Assembly (NCBI GenBank): GCA_019739295.1
Contig: JAHHDV010000004.1
Location: 40,611 to 104,610 of the forward strand
Direction: 5' to 3'
Source: Taibaiella sp.
Lineage (GTDB): Bacteria; Bacteroidota; Bacteroidia; Chitinophagales; Chitinophagaceae
DNA length: 64,000 nt
Shown here piece by piece: positions 8,694 through 17,096 of this stretch (position 1 is the stretch's first letter; every line of letters starts with the position of its first letter). The translations under genes were made by a program, and so were the position numbers. The notes beneath the pieces were generated by a model. It worked only from the letters and a program-made list of their open reading frames with translations. It did no database searches and was not told the origin of the DNA.

Positions 8694-10451
8694 CTATTCT
8701 TTTATTATTTTCTTGAAATAAACAGAAGCATGGGTGTAGATGCACAGCACATACACTCCTTTGGAGAGCTGCGGGATTTTTAAGTCAAATGCTGCTGTAT
8801 ATGCTTTGTCCATAAGGCCCGGTTCATAGATCCTTTTCCCAAGCATATCAAAAACTTCAATTTTCAGGATTTCTTGGGAAGACGGTAATTTTACCGTCAA
8901 TTGATCCTTGAAGGGATTGGGGTATACTTCCAAACCATTCATTACTGCAGGCACCTGAAGACCGAGAGTCGTATCCACAATGGTCAGTAAAACAGAATCT
9001 GAAATTTCGGGATTATACGTATAGGAGGCTTTGGCATACACCGTGCCTTCAGATATACCTGTTACCTCTCCTTCTGAATCGATACTGGCATTCCCCGTAA
9101 TGGGGACTATAGACCATGTAATGGCTTCATAAGCCGTTTCCGGTAAAATATGGGCCTCCAGGGATAAAGAGCCTCCGACCGAATGGATCACCGGCTCCGC
9201 TCCGCCCTCTACCACCACTTCTATACCTGTCATTACCTCTATATCCGGGGATTTCCCAACTGTAAAATTACCGAAATGAACCTGGTGCTGCCTGGCAACT
9301 TTGACGTAGTGCTCGCTCGTATCTGATAGTATATCGGTATAAAAATAACAACCGGCACTATCTGAATCAAATAATGCAAGATCCGTCGGGTGAAAAGTTC
9401 CGGATACATCATAACCTATATTTTGCTTATTGAAGGAGAGCTCAATGTCTACAGGTTCTAAAGAATGATCATAAATTATCGGTAAGCCGTCCGTAGTATC
9501 CAATGAAAAAGGCGTCACCTTCCAGGATACATTTACAGCGCTGTCCTCTGCAAAAATGAACTCATCACAGGCAAAAAAGCTATCCGTAGCCGGTTGAATA
9601 GTAAAATGTGTCGTACCTATAGCTTCCGGGGTGATGGTCACCGGAGTAAAGCTATATTCGGAAGCCCCTACAGGATAGTAAAGCGGTTCCGTAAAATCGG
9701 GATGATAAAAATCCGATAAATTGGCATAAAAAAAGAAATTACGGTAAAAATAGCTGGTCATCGATATAGGTTTTTTCATAACAATGTGGGGAGGCACTTC
9801 TTCTTCAGTGAATGCAGGAAGATCAATATAGGCATCATAGTCTAAAATGATATTGCCACCACCTATGACAATAATATTGCCGGAAGGTGCTTCGCCTAGT
9901 GGTACGGGAGCATTGCTGAAGATCAGCGAGTCGTAAACTAACATATTGGACCTCACATAGGCATACACATTGCCTGCCGGCTTGGACACTTCCACTTTGT
10001 CAGCTCTCAGCCGTGAATAGGAAACGTATTGGTCTGTATCTCCGCAGAATAATATTCTATCGTTCGAAGAAGCTTCGCCTCGGATATTGCCGCCCATGCC
10101 TAAACCGCCGGATTCTACATTACCAAAGATGCTGATGGTCGCGTTCCCTTCCAAAGAAATACTAAAACTAGTTCCCATAATAGATTTACAGGACACCTCC
10201 CAGCCTTCTGGCACTGCTACAATTACATCATATAATTCCAAATTCATCGTCGAATCAGGGAGACCGGAATAGTCAATGGATTCCCCCGTTTCCACATTGA
10301 AATAAGACCAATTTGCAGAGTCTGTCCAATATCCGCTTGTAAATCCACTCTCTTCAGTGCCGGTAAAATGAGCAGTAATTTGAGCATTTGCGGCTAATGG
10401 GCCGCCCAAAAGGAAGCTTGTGGTCAACAATAGTATAAAGATCAATTTCAT
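8694..10451 (-). CDS. T9SS type A sorting-domain protein with Big2-like domain
   Basis: About 585 residues from the ATG at 10451, which opens a clean signal peptide (MKLIFILLLTTSFLLGG to ANAQ). Starting 33 bases earlier is possible but would place the promoter element at 10487-10494 almost on the start. The middle has no recognised enzyme domain and reads like adhesin or G8-like beta-rich sequence. A bacterial Ig-like (Big2) domain lies at about 410-490 (SLSLEAHILPETAYEAITWS, VTGISEGTVYAKAS). The end is a type IX secretion type A domain: VYPNPFKDQLTVKLP, EVFDMLGKRIY and LSKGVYVLCIYT. The protein is exported by T9SS to the cell surface, where such cargo is often linked to a surface glycan; the neighbouring operon may make one. 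Confidence 0.85.
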   Translation of the reverse strand: MKLIFILLLTTSFLLGGPLAANAQITAHFTGTEESGFTSGYWTDSANWSYFNVETGESIDYSGLPDSTMNLELYDVIVAVPEGWEVSCKSIMGTSFSISLEGNATISIFGNVESGGLGMGGNIRGEASSNDRILFCGDTDQYVSYSRLRADKVEVSKPAGNVYAYVRSNMLVYDSLIFSNAPVPLGEAPSGNIIVIGGGNIILDYDAYIDLPAFTEEEVPPHIVMKKPISMTSYFYRNFFFYANLSDFYHPDFTEPLYYPVGASEYSFTPVTITPEAIGTTHFTIQPATDSFFACDEFIFAEDSAVNVSWKVTPFSLDTTDGLPIIYDHSLEPVDIELSFNKQNIGYDVSGTFHPTDLALFDSDSAGCYFYTDILSDTSEHYVKVARQHQVHFGNFTVGKSPDIEVMTGIEVVVEGGAEPVIHSVGGSLSLEAHILPETAYEAITWSIVPITGNASIDSEGEVTGISEGTVYAKASYTYNPEISDSVLLTIVDTTLGLQVPAVMNGLEVYPNPFKDQLTVKLPSSQEILKIEVFDMLGKRIYEPGLMDKAYTAAFDLKIPQLSKGVYVLCIYTHASVYFKKIIKE

Positions 10452-10486
10452 AAAACAGGTCTTGAGCAAATTGGATAAATACACTA

Positions 10487-10494
10487 CAAAAGTA
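10487..10494 (-). promoter_or_regulatory. Bacteroidota -7 element (TACTTTTG)
   Basis: Matches the Bacteroidota -7 consensus TAnnTTTG on the minus strand, 36 bases upstream of the ATG at 10451. I see no good -33 TTG at the usual spacing. It supports the shorter start for the T9SS protein and independent transcription from the glycan operon. Confidence 0.45.
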
Positions 10495-10621
10495 GCAAAT
10501 TATTCACAACACCTATCTGCAAGAAAATAATATAACTCCGATTTATTTTTTGATACCATATACCTGTGGAGGTATTAAGAATATCTTCAGCCTATTTTTT
10601 TGTTCCACCGTCTTCCTATAG

Positions 10622-11959
10622 TTATTGATCACCCTTAAAAAACGTCTTGTGGGGATGGGTATTTTCTATCTGGTATTTGGGCGTACCCTTCCTGGATTTA
10701 ATGACCGCTTCCTTATTGAAGGAATTTTTAAGGTTGTTCACTTTTATCGTTACAGCCCCACCCTCATAAGTGCTGATATCACCGGAATTACTGTTTTTAT
10801 TGAGCAGGACATTATAATCCGTAGCGGAAGGGTATCTTACGGTACAGTTGTTGTATTCTATAACTGGTAATGCACCCGCATTCTTCAGTTTATTTCCCCA
10901 CATGAACCCGATAGAGTTCAGCGGCTGCCGGGCAAGGTCATTCAGCACTGCGGTGCATGATTCGTATTTGATCCTGTCGCTGCGGTGATTAGGGGTACAG
11001 ATAAACCCTTTGACAGCGCCGTTCGCAATACAATTGTTCAACAGAGCACTAACGGAAACATTCGCATTTGAGCTTACCTGGAAGCCCTGTGGTATATTAT
11101 TGGATGTACAATTCTGAAATGAAAAGCTGGCAATATTCTTAGGAAGAATATTGAACAGCTTGGATCCTGTCGCTGCTACAAAGCCACGGTCCTTGATATT
11201 ACTGGCAGTACAATTGACCGTTGATATATTTCCGGAATTCTCGTACCAGAAACCCCCATTGTATTCTATACCCCCCCTGCTTTTTGAAGAACTGTGTCCG
11301 TTCTCCGCTACACATCCCGAAAATACGAAATCTCTGGATCTATTCTCGGTGACGAAGCCGATGCGGGTGAAGTCTGAAGCTTTACAGTTTTCTACCTTAC
11401 CATTAGTGGTATTCGCAAAATAATACCCGTCACCGTAATTGCCCCTTGTAAAAGCAGCGGCACAATCAGCCACCTGAACTGTGTTCGAATTCTCAACCCG
11501 CAGACCGGCCATAGGTGAATTCATGAACTTGCAATTCTTTATGGTGATATTCCGGCTGTTCAGGATGTATAGTGGTATAGAACCTGCAGATGGAATAACA
11601 GAATTACTTTTCAACAGGACATTGCCGTCAAACGTTATTCCATCTATAGAAATATCTGTCTGTTTTTCTACTTTGCAGAAATCATAGTATTCAAGTTTAT
11701 TATTGTGCTTTTTTTTCAGAATGCTTCCGGGACTTCCTTTAACGTCTGAAGAAATAGACCACCTGCTAAGCAGATACGTCCCCTTAGGCACCTGCACATA
11801 CTTACCCTCGCCGGCGGCTTTCCTCATCGCCTGTTCAAAAGCCCTGGTATCATCTGTCTTGCCATCTCCCACAGCACCAAAATCTTTAACACTGACCTGG
11901 GAAAAGGACCATGGACCAATCAATAAGACCAGGATGCAAATGGAAATCTGTTTATACAT
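10622..11959 (-). CDS. Secreted right-handed beta-helix protein (pectate lyase superfamily type)
   Basis: 445 residues. Signal peptide MYKQISICILVLLIG to SFSQ, then the Pectate_lyase_3 opening VSVKDFGAVGDGKTDDTRAFEQAM and VPKGTYLLSR, then repeated strands of about 22-25 residues (SRNITIKNCKF, SNTVQVADCAA, NGKVENCKASD, ISTVNCTASN) that build a parallel beta-helix. Members include polysaccharide lyases, hydrolases and epimerases; I cannot tell which. It overlaps the GT4 gene by 8 bases and ends the polysaccharide operon, suggesting it acts on that polymer in the periplasm or outside. Confidence 0.8.
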   Translation of the reverse strand: MYKQISICILVLLIGPWSFSQVSVKDFGAVGDGKTDDTRAFEQAMRKAAGEGKYVQVPKGTYLLSRWSISSDVKGSPGSILKKKHNNKLEYYDFCKVEKQTDISIDGITFDGNVLLKSNSVIPSAGSIPLYILNSRNITIKNCKFMNSPMAGLRVENSNTVQVADCAAAFTRGNYGDGYYFANTTNGKVENCKASDFTRIGFVTENRSRDFVFSGCVAENGHSSSKSRGGIEYNGGFWYENSGNISTVNCTASNIKDRGFVAATGSKLFNILPKNIASFSFQNCTSNNIPQGFQVSSNANVSVSALLNNCIANGAVKGFICTPNHRSDRIKYESCTAVLNDLARQPLNSIGFMWGNKLKNAGALPVIEYNNCTVRYPSATDYNVLLNKNSNSGDISTYEGGAVTIKVNNLKNSFNKEAVIKSRKGTPKYQIENTHPHKTFFKGDQ

Positions 11960-13055
11960 TTTCTGATAATTTATGGTTTATAGCAGATACGAAAGCAGCT
12001 ATATCGCGTGTTCTTAAGTATGCTCCGTAATGATCCCTTTCCAATCTATGGTCCAGCCGCTCTTTCATTGCCATTGCCAGTCCCTGGATATCATGTGTTG
12101 CCGCAGTCAGAAGGTCAGGGATATCCTCCAGCCCCCCGGCACATCTGGTGGTTACCACATTTCCGTTCTGGCTCATCATTTGCAGCAACACGTTAGGAAA
12201 ACCTTCTATCCTTGAGCTTACTACGCACAATTCGGCATGTCTGAAATACGGATACACGTTCTCTGCAAATCCCGGCAGCAACACTTGCCCTTCCAAACCC
12301 AGCCGCTGCACCAGGCTATGCAATTTCTGCCTTTCTTTTCCCTCGCCCAAAATCAATAGTTTTTGCCGTATATCCCTCCTGCCTGATCCGGGCAAAGGCC
12401 TCGATAAGGATATCAAAGCCTTTCTCCTCAATTAATCTCCCGGCAGAAACTATATAAGAGGTATCCATATCATTATCCAAAGGTTTGGACTCATAGAGCT
12501 TGATCAGGTTTAAATCTATGGGATTAGGTATAACAATTGTAATTTTTCCCAGGTGCGGCATTTTCTGAATGAGTTGCTGCTTCATTAACTGGGTCTGGCA
12601 AATCAGCAAGTCTAATGAACGATAACCGGTATGATAAAGTAATTCAAACATCTTCAATTTCCATCCTTTAAATCGGAAAAATATACTTGTAGACTCCCTG
12701 CCTATATGATATTTTACATTTACAAATCGTAAATATCTTAATATGCCTAATACTCCTGTGGTATGCACATGAGACGTAAAAAGCCAACTGATAGCGCTGT
12801 CTGTTTGCAATTAACAGATAAAAAAATAATTGTATCAATCCCAATAATTCGGAAGTATTTTTAAACGATTTAATCTTAACTTTTTCATAGTTTTTAAAAA
12901 GCTTTTCCCAGTTTTCAATTCCTTTCCTTTTAAGACTTATGATTTGAACTGTAAATCCTGTTCGAGCATAATGAGTGGCAATAATATTGAGGATTTGCTC
13001 TGCACCACCCAGCATTCCGTTTGGGATTACTATTAATATTTTTCTCGTTATTCAT
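11952..13055 (-). CDS. GT4-type glycosyltransferase, frame broken three times
   Basis: Three frames assemble into a GT-B glycosyltransferase. N-terminal KILIVIPNGMLGGAEQILN, then a middle with SWLFTSHVHTTG and VIPNPID, and the C-terminal donor domain with VSAGRLIEEKGFDILIEAF, LLILGEGKERQKL, LLPGFAENVYPYFRHAELCVVSSRIEGFPNVLLQMM and the expected E(x7)E-like region. Extra bases lie in T5 at 13039-13043, around 12809-12812 and in T5 at 12360-12364; without them the gene is 367 codons. The ATG at 13055 overlaps the stop of the upstream acetyltransferase (ATGA). It probably adds a sugar to the repeat unit in the cytoplasm. Confidence 0.85.
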
Positions 13056-13234
13056 TTAATTCTCAAATAAGGTTTGAATTTGAAATGATTTTCTAATTTC
13101 AGGATACGCTCTTTATATGTTAAATTAAAATCCATTTCTTTTTCAGAAAATATAATAGGTCATCATTTTATCTTTTAGCTCATTAAAATCACCAATGATC
13201 CTAGCAGGTACACCACCGACAATTGAATTGGCTG
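13052..13234 (-). pseudogene. Hexapeptide O-acetyltransferase, C-terminal piece beyond IS
   Basis: After removing the IS and one GCTG, the frame from 14468-14850 runs on as KSIPANSIVGGVPARIIGDF, the normal C-terminus of a left-handed beta-helix acetyltransferase, and then through a charged tail to the TGA at 13052-13054. One extra base near 13147-13160 is needed to keep the tail open; corrected length is 187 codons. GCTG at 13231-13234 is one target duplication copy. Confidence 0.8.
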
Positions 13235-13246
13235 TGTAATCTTCCC

Positions 13247-14093
13247 TTAGCTAGCTACATTCAAAACTAAATAATTCCAATCAGAGTTTCTATTATTATC
13301 CTGTTGGAATGTGGGAAACTCGGAGAGTTTTCCATATTTCAACAGGAACTCAGTTGGCGTTAGCTGCCCCAATGAAGAATGCGGTCTTTCGTTGTTGTAC
13401 ATCCATGCCCATGCATTTGCATATTTTCTTATCTGTGGGAGGTTGTCAAACATATAGCTGTCCAGTACGTCCTGTCTAAAGGTTCTGTTGAAGCGTTCAA
13501 TCAAACTGTTCTGTGTAGGCTTTCCCGGCTGGATAAATTCCCACTCTATACCGTTTTTCTTACACCAACTCTGCATAGCTTCCGCTACAAACTCCGGTCC
13601 GTTATCTGATCGGATCTTCTCAGGCTTGCCGCGCCATTCTAACAATTTTTCCAGTTCTCGTATCACCCGCCGTGCAGGCAGGCTTGTGTCTACTGCAATC
13701 GAAAGAGCCTCACGGCTGAAGTCATCAATGACGTTGAGTGTGCGTATCGTCTTCCCACTACTCAATGTGTCGTGCATGAAGTCAAGGCTCCAGGTGATAT
13801 TAGGACCTACAGGACACAGTAGAGGTGCTTTTACCCGAGCCGGAAGACGCTTCTTGCGCTTGTTCCTAAGGTTCAGACGCATAGCAGTGTATATTCTATA
13901 CACTCGTTTATGGTTCCACATATACTGTAGCTTTCTCAGCCGGTGATACATCATCCAGAAACCCCATGTACGGTGAAGTTCTGCCAGCTTGGAAAGTTCT
14001 TCGATGACTTCTGAATCATCTTTACGCTTGGCTTGGTAATAAAAAAACAGACGTACTGATATTGAATAGTGAACAGGCCTGCCGTAGACTCAT
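13247..14093 (-). CDS. Transposase OrfB of IS copy 2, frame broken near its start
   Basis: Identical to the OrfB of copy 1 over the 235 residues from the internal ATG at 13954, including the DDE core. The extra A at 14041-14047 separates the first 40 or so residues. Because the two copies are otherwise the same, this single A is either a recent mutation or a sequence error; the surrounding patch (12-14.1 kb) has several similar extra bases. Confidence 0.85.
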
Positions 14094-14143
14094 CCCGAAA
14101 TCTTCCCGGGCATAACCTACAAGCTCACGCTTCTCGACAGGCC

Positions 14144-14410
14144 CTAGAGCTTTTTTTCAATAACATCTTTTAGTACGGTGATCTGCAGCGTCTGTTCAGC
14201 AACTATTCGCTTATACTGTGCCAGCTCCCGCTCCATATCTTTCATCTGTTTGAGCTGGGAAGCTTCCATGCCCGAATATTTACTCTTCCAGACGTAAAAG
14301 GTACCCTGGCTGATGCCATGTTCACGGCAGATGTCCGTAACGGATTCACCAGATTCCTGTTGCTTTAAAATCTTGATAATCTGTGTCTCGCTAAACTTAC
14401 TTTTTTTCAT
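14144..14410 (-). CDS. Transposase OrfA of IS copy 2
   Basis: Residue-for-residue the same 88-residue helix-turn-helix protein as in copy 1, with the same A7G frameshift run at its 3' end. Confidence 0.94.
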   Translation of the reverse strand: MKKSKFSETQIIKILKQQESGESVTDICREHGISQGTFYVWKSKYSGMEASQLKQMKDMERELAQYKRIVAEQTLQITVLKDVIEKKL

Positions 14411-14467
14411 TGTCCCTAAATTAATAAACTACATTAAAAATCGTAGCTATTTTAGGGGAAGATTACA

Positions 14468-14850
14468 GCTGGAATTGACTTAGTTACCACACTTCCGGCT
14501 GCCACAATGACATTATCCTCAATTTTTACGCCAGGCATTATAATGGAATTCATTCCTACAAAAACGTTATTTCCAATTTGTATTGGCTGGAAATAAAACC
14601 TCCTTCCTTTTTCATCTCTCATTAACCAGGAGGAGCCATCATGAGTAATAAATTTAACGCCTGCAGTAATCGTAACATTATCACCAATTGATATTAAAAA
14701 TGGTTCTGATCCAAACTCAACAGAATAAATACGACAACCTGAGCCAATTTTTACGCCCAACTTTCTTGCATACTTTATCTTCCCTCTAAATTTCAAATAT
14801 ATGAGGTCCAGCACTTTATTTATTGTTTTAATAACCCGCATTGAATACAT
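14468..14850 (-). pseudogene. Hexapeptide-repeat O-acetyltransferase (WcaF/CysE-like), N-terminal piece cut by IS
   Basis: The first 127 residues or so of a left-handed beta-helix acyltransferase: repeats such as LGVKIGSGCRIYSV, LISIGDNVTITAGVKFI, IQIGNNVFVGMNSIIMPGVKIEDNVIVAAGSVVTKSI, with the catalytic-type His in FITHDGS. It would acetylate a sugar of the polysaccharide using acetyl-CoA. The IS at 13235-14467 cuts it in the last repeat. The TAATG junction with the upstream membrane protein gene (base 14850 shared) suggests coupled translation. Confidence 0.88.
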
Positions 14851-16040
14851 TAATTATTTGCTGAGTGACTTAAAGCTCCTCTTTTTGTTTTTAAAAATTT
14901 TAAAAATTCCCATATTCCTAAGAACTGGCAAACAGAAATTACGGCAATCATAGGGATCCTGTGCCGGGGGCCTTGCAGCTCCGCAAAAGAGCCATAAAAA
15001 ACGGCTATCATCACAAACAACACGATCCAGGGGGCCAGTTCTTTAAAATACCTGGATACCAAAATATAAAAGCCGTACAGCATAAATGGCAGCGTAAGCC
15101 AGTGCAGAGTGGACGCAAGTCTTAAAAACCGGTAATCTTCTGATATATTAAGCGGGAACGGTGTAATTAAATAACGGACACTGCCTATCAGGAAATTGGT
15201 CCTGCCGCTGCCCATTTCTTCCAGGGAACCAGTAAAAAGCGAATTAAAAGCAACATAAAACCCAATCGGCAGAACAATCAGAATTAAAAATTTTAATATC
15301 ACACTTTTCCATCTTGACTCGATTTTCTGGGCTACATTAAACAGTATATAAATTAATATTACAACCAATAAAAAATAGCAATAATAGAACCGGATTATAT
15401 TAAACAAGGCAAGAGTAATAATTAGTCCCAGCAAATTCCAGAGGTTAAAACCTTTTTTTCTAAGATATAATATATTATATATGGATACTGTAGTCATAAA
15501 CAGCACGAAAGAATCCTTCAGATTGAAAAAACTCTGCCAGGCTAACAAATCCCAATGCAGCAAAAAAAAGACAAAAAACAAGCGGGCAGCTTTTTTACTT
15601 ATACCGGATAAAATAAAGGTTTTGTACATAAATACCGCTGCAAGAACCGAAATCGGTAAATTGAACAGGATGGGTGCATAATAATAGATCCCAAATGCTT
15701 TAAAGGCAAAAATATTGATGATGTAATATCCGAAATGGAATCCCCCCGCTACCCCGCTTGCATACAATATGCCCCTGGCGGAAAAGACGCTCCATACATC
15801 CCCGTTCAGGTACTCATACAACCTCCTGGACTGCATAAAATATCTTAGATCATCCTTCAGGTTATATTGTATAACGTCTATAAAATAAATAAAATATAAA
15901 TAGAAAAACAGAAATTTCATTAAAGAAATAAGCGTAGAGTAAATTACATTTTTCAATACGGAAAATATAATCATATTGCACAGCAACATAACTAAAATTA
16001 CCTGTAATGTAAAGGTTAGTTTATCATCTATATATCCCAT
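14850..16040 (-). CDS. Polytopic membrane protein, possible polysaccharide polymerase (Wzy-like) or GT-C enzyme
   Basis: 396 residues with about 10-11 membrane helices; aromatic-rich, AT-rich coding. The loop after helix 3 (QSRRLYEYLNGDVWSVFSARGILYASGV, FHFGYYIINIF) and a late loop with Arg residues before the last helix (LQGPRHRIPMIAVISV) resemble Wzy/EpsG polymerases and also GT-C glycosyltransferases. It is the only such protein in the operon, so polymerase is the best guess. No motif settles it. Confidence 0.6.
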   Translation of the reverse strand: MGYIDDKLTFTLQVILVMLLCNMIIFSVLKNVIYSTLISLMKFLFFYLYFIYFIDVIQYNLKDDLRYFMQSRRLYEYLNGDVWSVFSARGILYASGVAGGFHFGYYIINIFAFKAFGIYYYAPILFNLPISVLAAVFMYKTFILSGISKKAARLFFVFFLLHWDLLAWQSFFNLKDSFVLFMTTVSIYNILYLRKKGFNLWNLLGLIITLALFNIIRFYYCYFLLVVILIYILFNVAQKIESRWKSVILKFLILIVLPIGFYVAFNSLFTGSLEEMGSGRTNFLIGSVRYLITPFPLNISEDYRFLRLASTLHWLTLPFMLYGFYILVSRYFKELAPWIVLFVMIAVFYGSFAELQGPRHRIPMIAVISVCQFLGIWEFLKFLKTKRGALSHSANN

Positions 16041-16069
16041 CGGCTATAAATTGTCAGTCATTGCAAGTG

Positions 16070-17092
16070 CTACGGAGTAGCGCGAATCAGGTCTTCGATT
16101 ATCCACTCTTGAGGTCTTATTGGACCGGGATGCCAGTTAAGACTGTCTTCTTCCCAATACCCTTTACAAGGTTCATATACTTTTGATGTGAACCCGAAAC
16201 TGATCTCAATTAACTTTGGTTCATTATCGTGATACACATAATCAAAGGCAATAGCCTGGACCCGCAGGGCATTTTTTATTTCAAAGGAAATTGTCAATAG
16301 TCTCTTATCTATGGATTCATTATCCGGGTATTCAATCTTGCCGCTTCCGGAAGCCCTGAAATCATTCCGCCTGTTGTATCTTTTGATAGCAAAGGCCTTA
16401 TCTCCAATAACAATTATTCTATTGTCACACTCATTTTCCCCGATAAAATCCTGGAAGTAAAGGTAGCCCCTTTCCTTTGGCATTAATTTCAAATAATCAG
16501 GGCGCACAACGATCCTGATCGAACTTCTCAACAATTGCTTCCAGGAAATAATTTTATCCTTGTACTGCTTTACTCTGCCTTTAAAATACTCCCAACCTGA
16601 ATACGGGCTAAAGCCTTTCCCAAATGCTATATTAACCAGCCTTAAAGCTTCGGACCTGCTTGGAATGAGTTTCACATTCCGGGAACCTGCGCCACCTTTT
16701 AATTTAAATACAATAGGCCATTCACTTCTGTTGCTGATCCATTCTATGGCACTTTTTTTATCGTAAAAAACATAGGAATCTATTAAAGGTGCAGCTATTG
16801 CTTCCAACAAATATCTCTGTCCGATCTTATCATCAAAATACCATACCGTGTTTCTGTCCGGAAACATTTGAATGGATGTATATTCGACTGCATAAGCCAA
16901 TTGTCTTCCGAAAAGCTGTGCCTTGTAATCATTGTGATGCCAGTGCCACAATAGAATATCAAATTGTTTGAGCTCTTCCACAATGCCATTGGAGTAGCAA
17001 TCAACTATTTTGTAGTCCATATTATGCTGCTCACAGTAATTGATCCATTGGTCGCTGAACGACCCGTTCCTATGATGTATTGCAATCTTCAT
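16070..17092 (-). CDS. ATP-grasp family protein in polysaccharide operon
   Basis: 340 residues. An N-terminal domain (MKIAIHHRNGSFSDQWINYC, FDILLWHWHH) precedes an ATP-grasp fold: central-domain strand WPIVFKLKGGAGSRNVKLI with the Lys that contacts ATP, later YFQDFIGENECDNRIIVIGDKAFAIKRYNRRNDFRASG, and the metal-binding end FDYVYHDNEPKLIEISFGF. These enzymes ligate a carboxylate to an amine or thiol through an acyl phosphate. The substrate is unknown; position next to the capsule-type transferase suggests modification of a sugar or sugar-linked acid. Four bases separate it from that gene. Confidence 0.75.
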   Translation of the reverse strand: MKIAIHHRNGSFSDQWINYCEQHNMDYKIVDCYSNGIVEELKQFDILLWHWHHNDYKAQLFGRQLAYAVEYTSIQMFPDRNTVWYFDDKIGQRYLLEAIAAPLIDSYVFYDKKSAIEWISNRSEWPIVFKLKGGAGSRNVKLIPSRSEALRLVNIAFGKGFSPYSGWEYFKGRVKQYKDKIISWKQLLRSSIRIVVRPDYLKLMPKERGYLYFQDFIGENECDNRIIVIGDKAFAIKRYNRRNDFRASGSGKIEYPDNESIDKRLLTISFEIKNALRVQAIAFDYVYHDNEPKLIEISFGFTSKVYEPCKGYWEEDSLNWHPGPIRPQEWIIEDLIRATP

Positions 17093-17096
17093 TTAT

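Larger units (their letters stand above)
13235..14467 (-). mobile_element. IS3-family (IS407 group) insertion sequence, copy 2
   Basis: Same element as at 6025-7256, same orientation, 1233 bp, with the same ends and a different 4-bp target duplication, GCTG (13231-13234 and 14468-14471), so it arose by its own transposition. I see one difference between copies: a run of seven A (14041-14047) where copy 1 has six (6831-6836). It interrupts a sugar O-acetyltransferase gene in the polysaccharide operon. Confidence 0.96.

Noticed and set aside
8694..10451. Fusion of the T9SS type A gene to the glycan operon transcript
   Set aside because: It has its own -7 element and a 170-base gap from the beta-helix gene, so I treat it as separate, though read-through is possible.
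6025..14471. Composite transposon carrying the glycan and T9SS genes
   Set aside because: Each IS has its own matching 4-bp duplication (CCAG and GCTG) and sits inside a gene that is restored by its removal, so they are two separate insertions.
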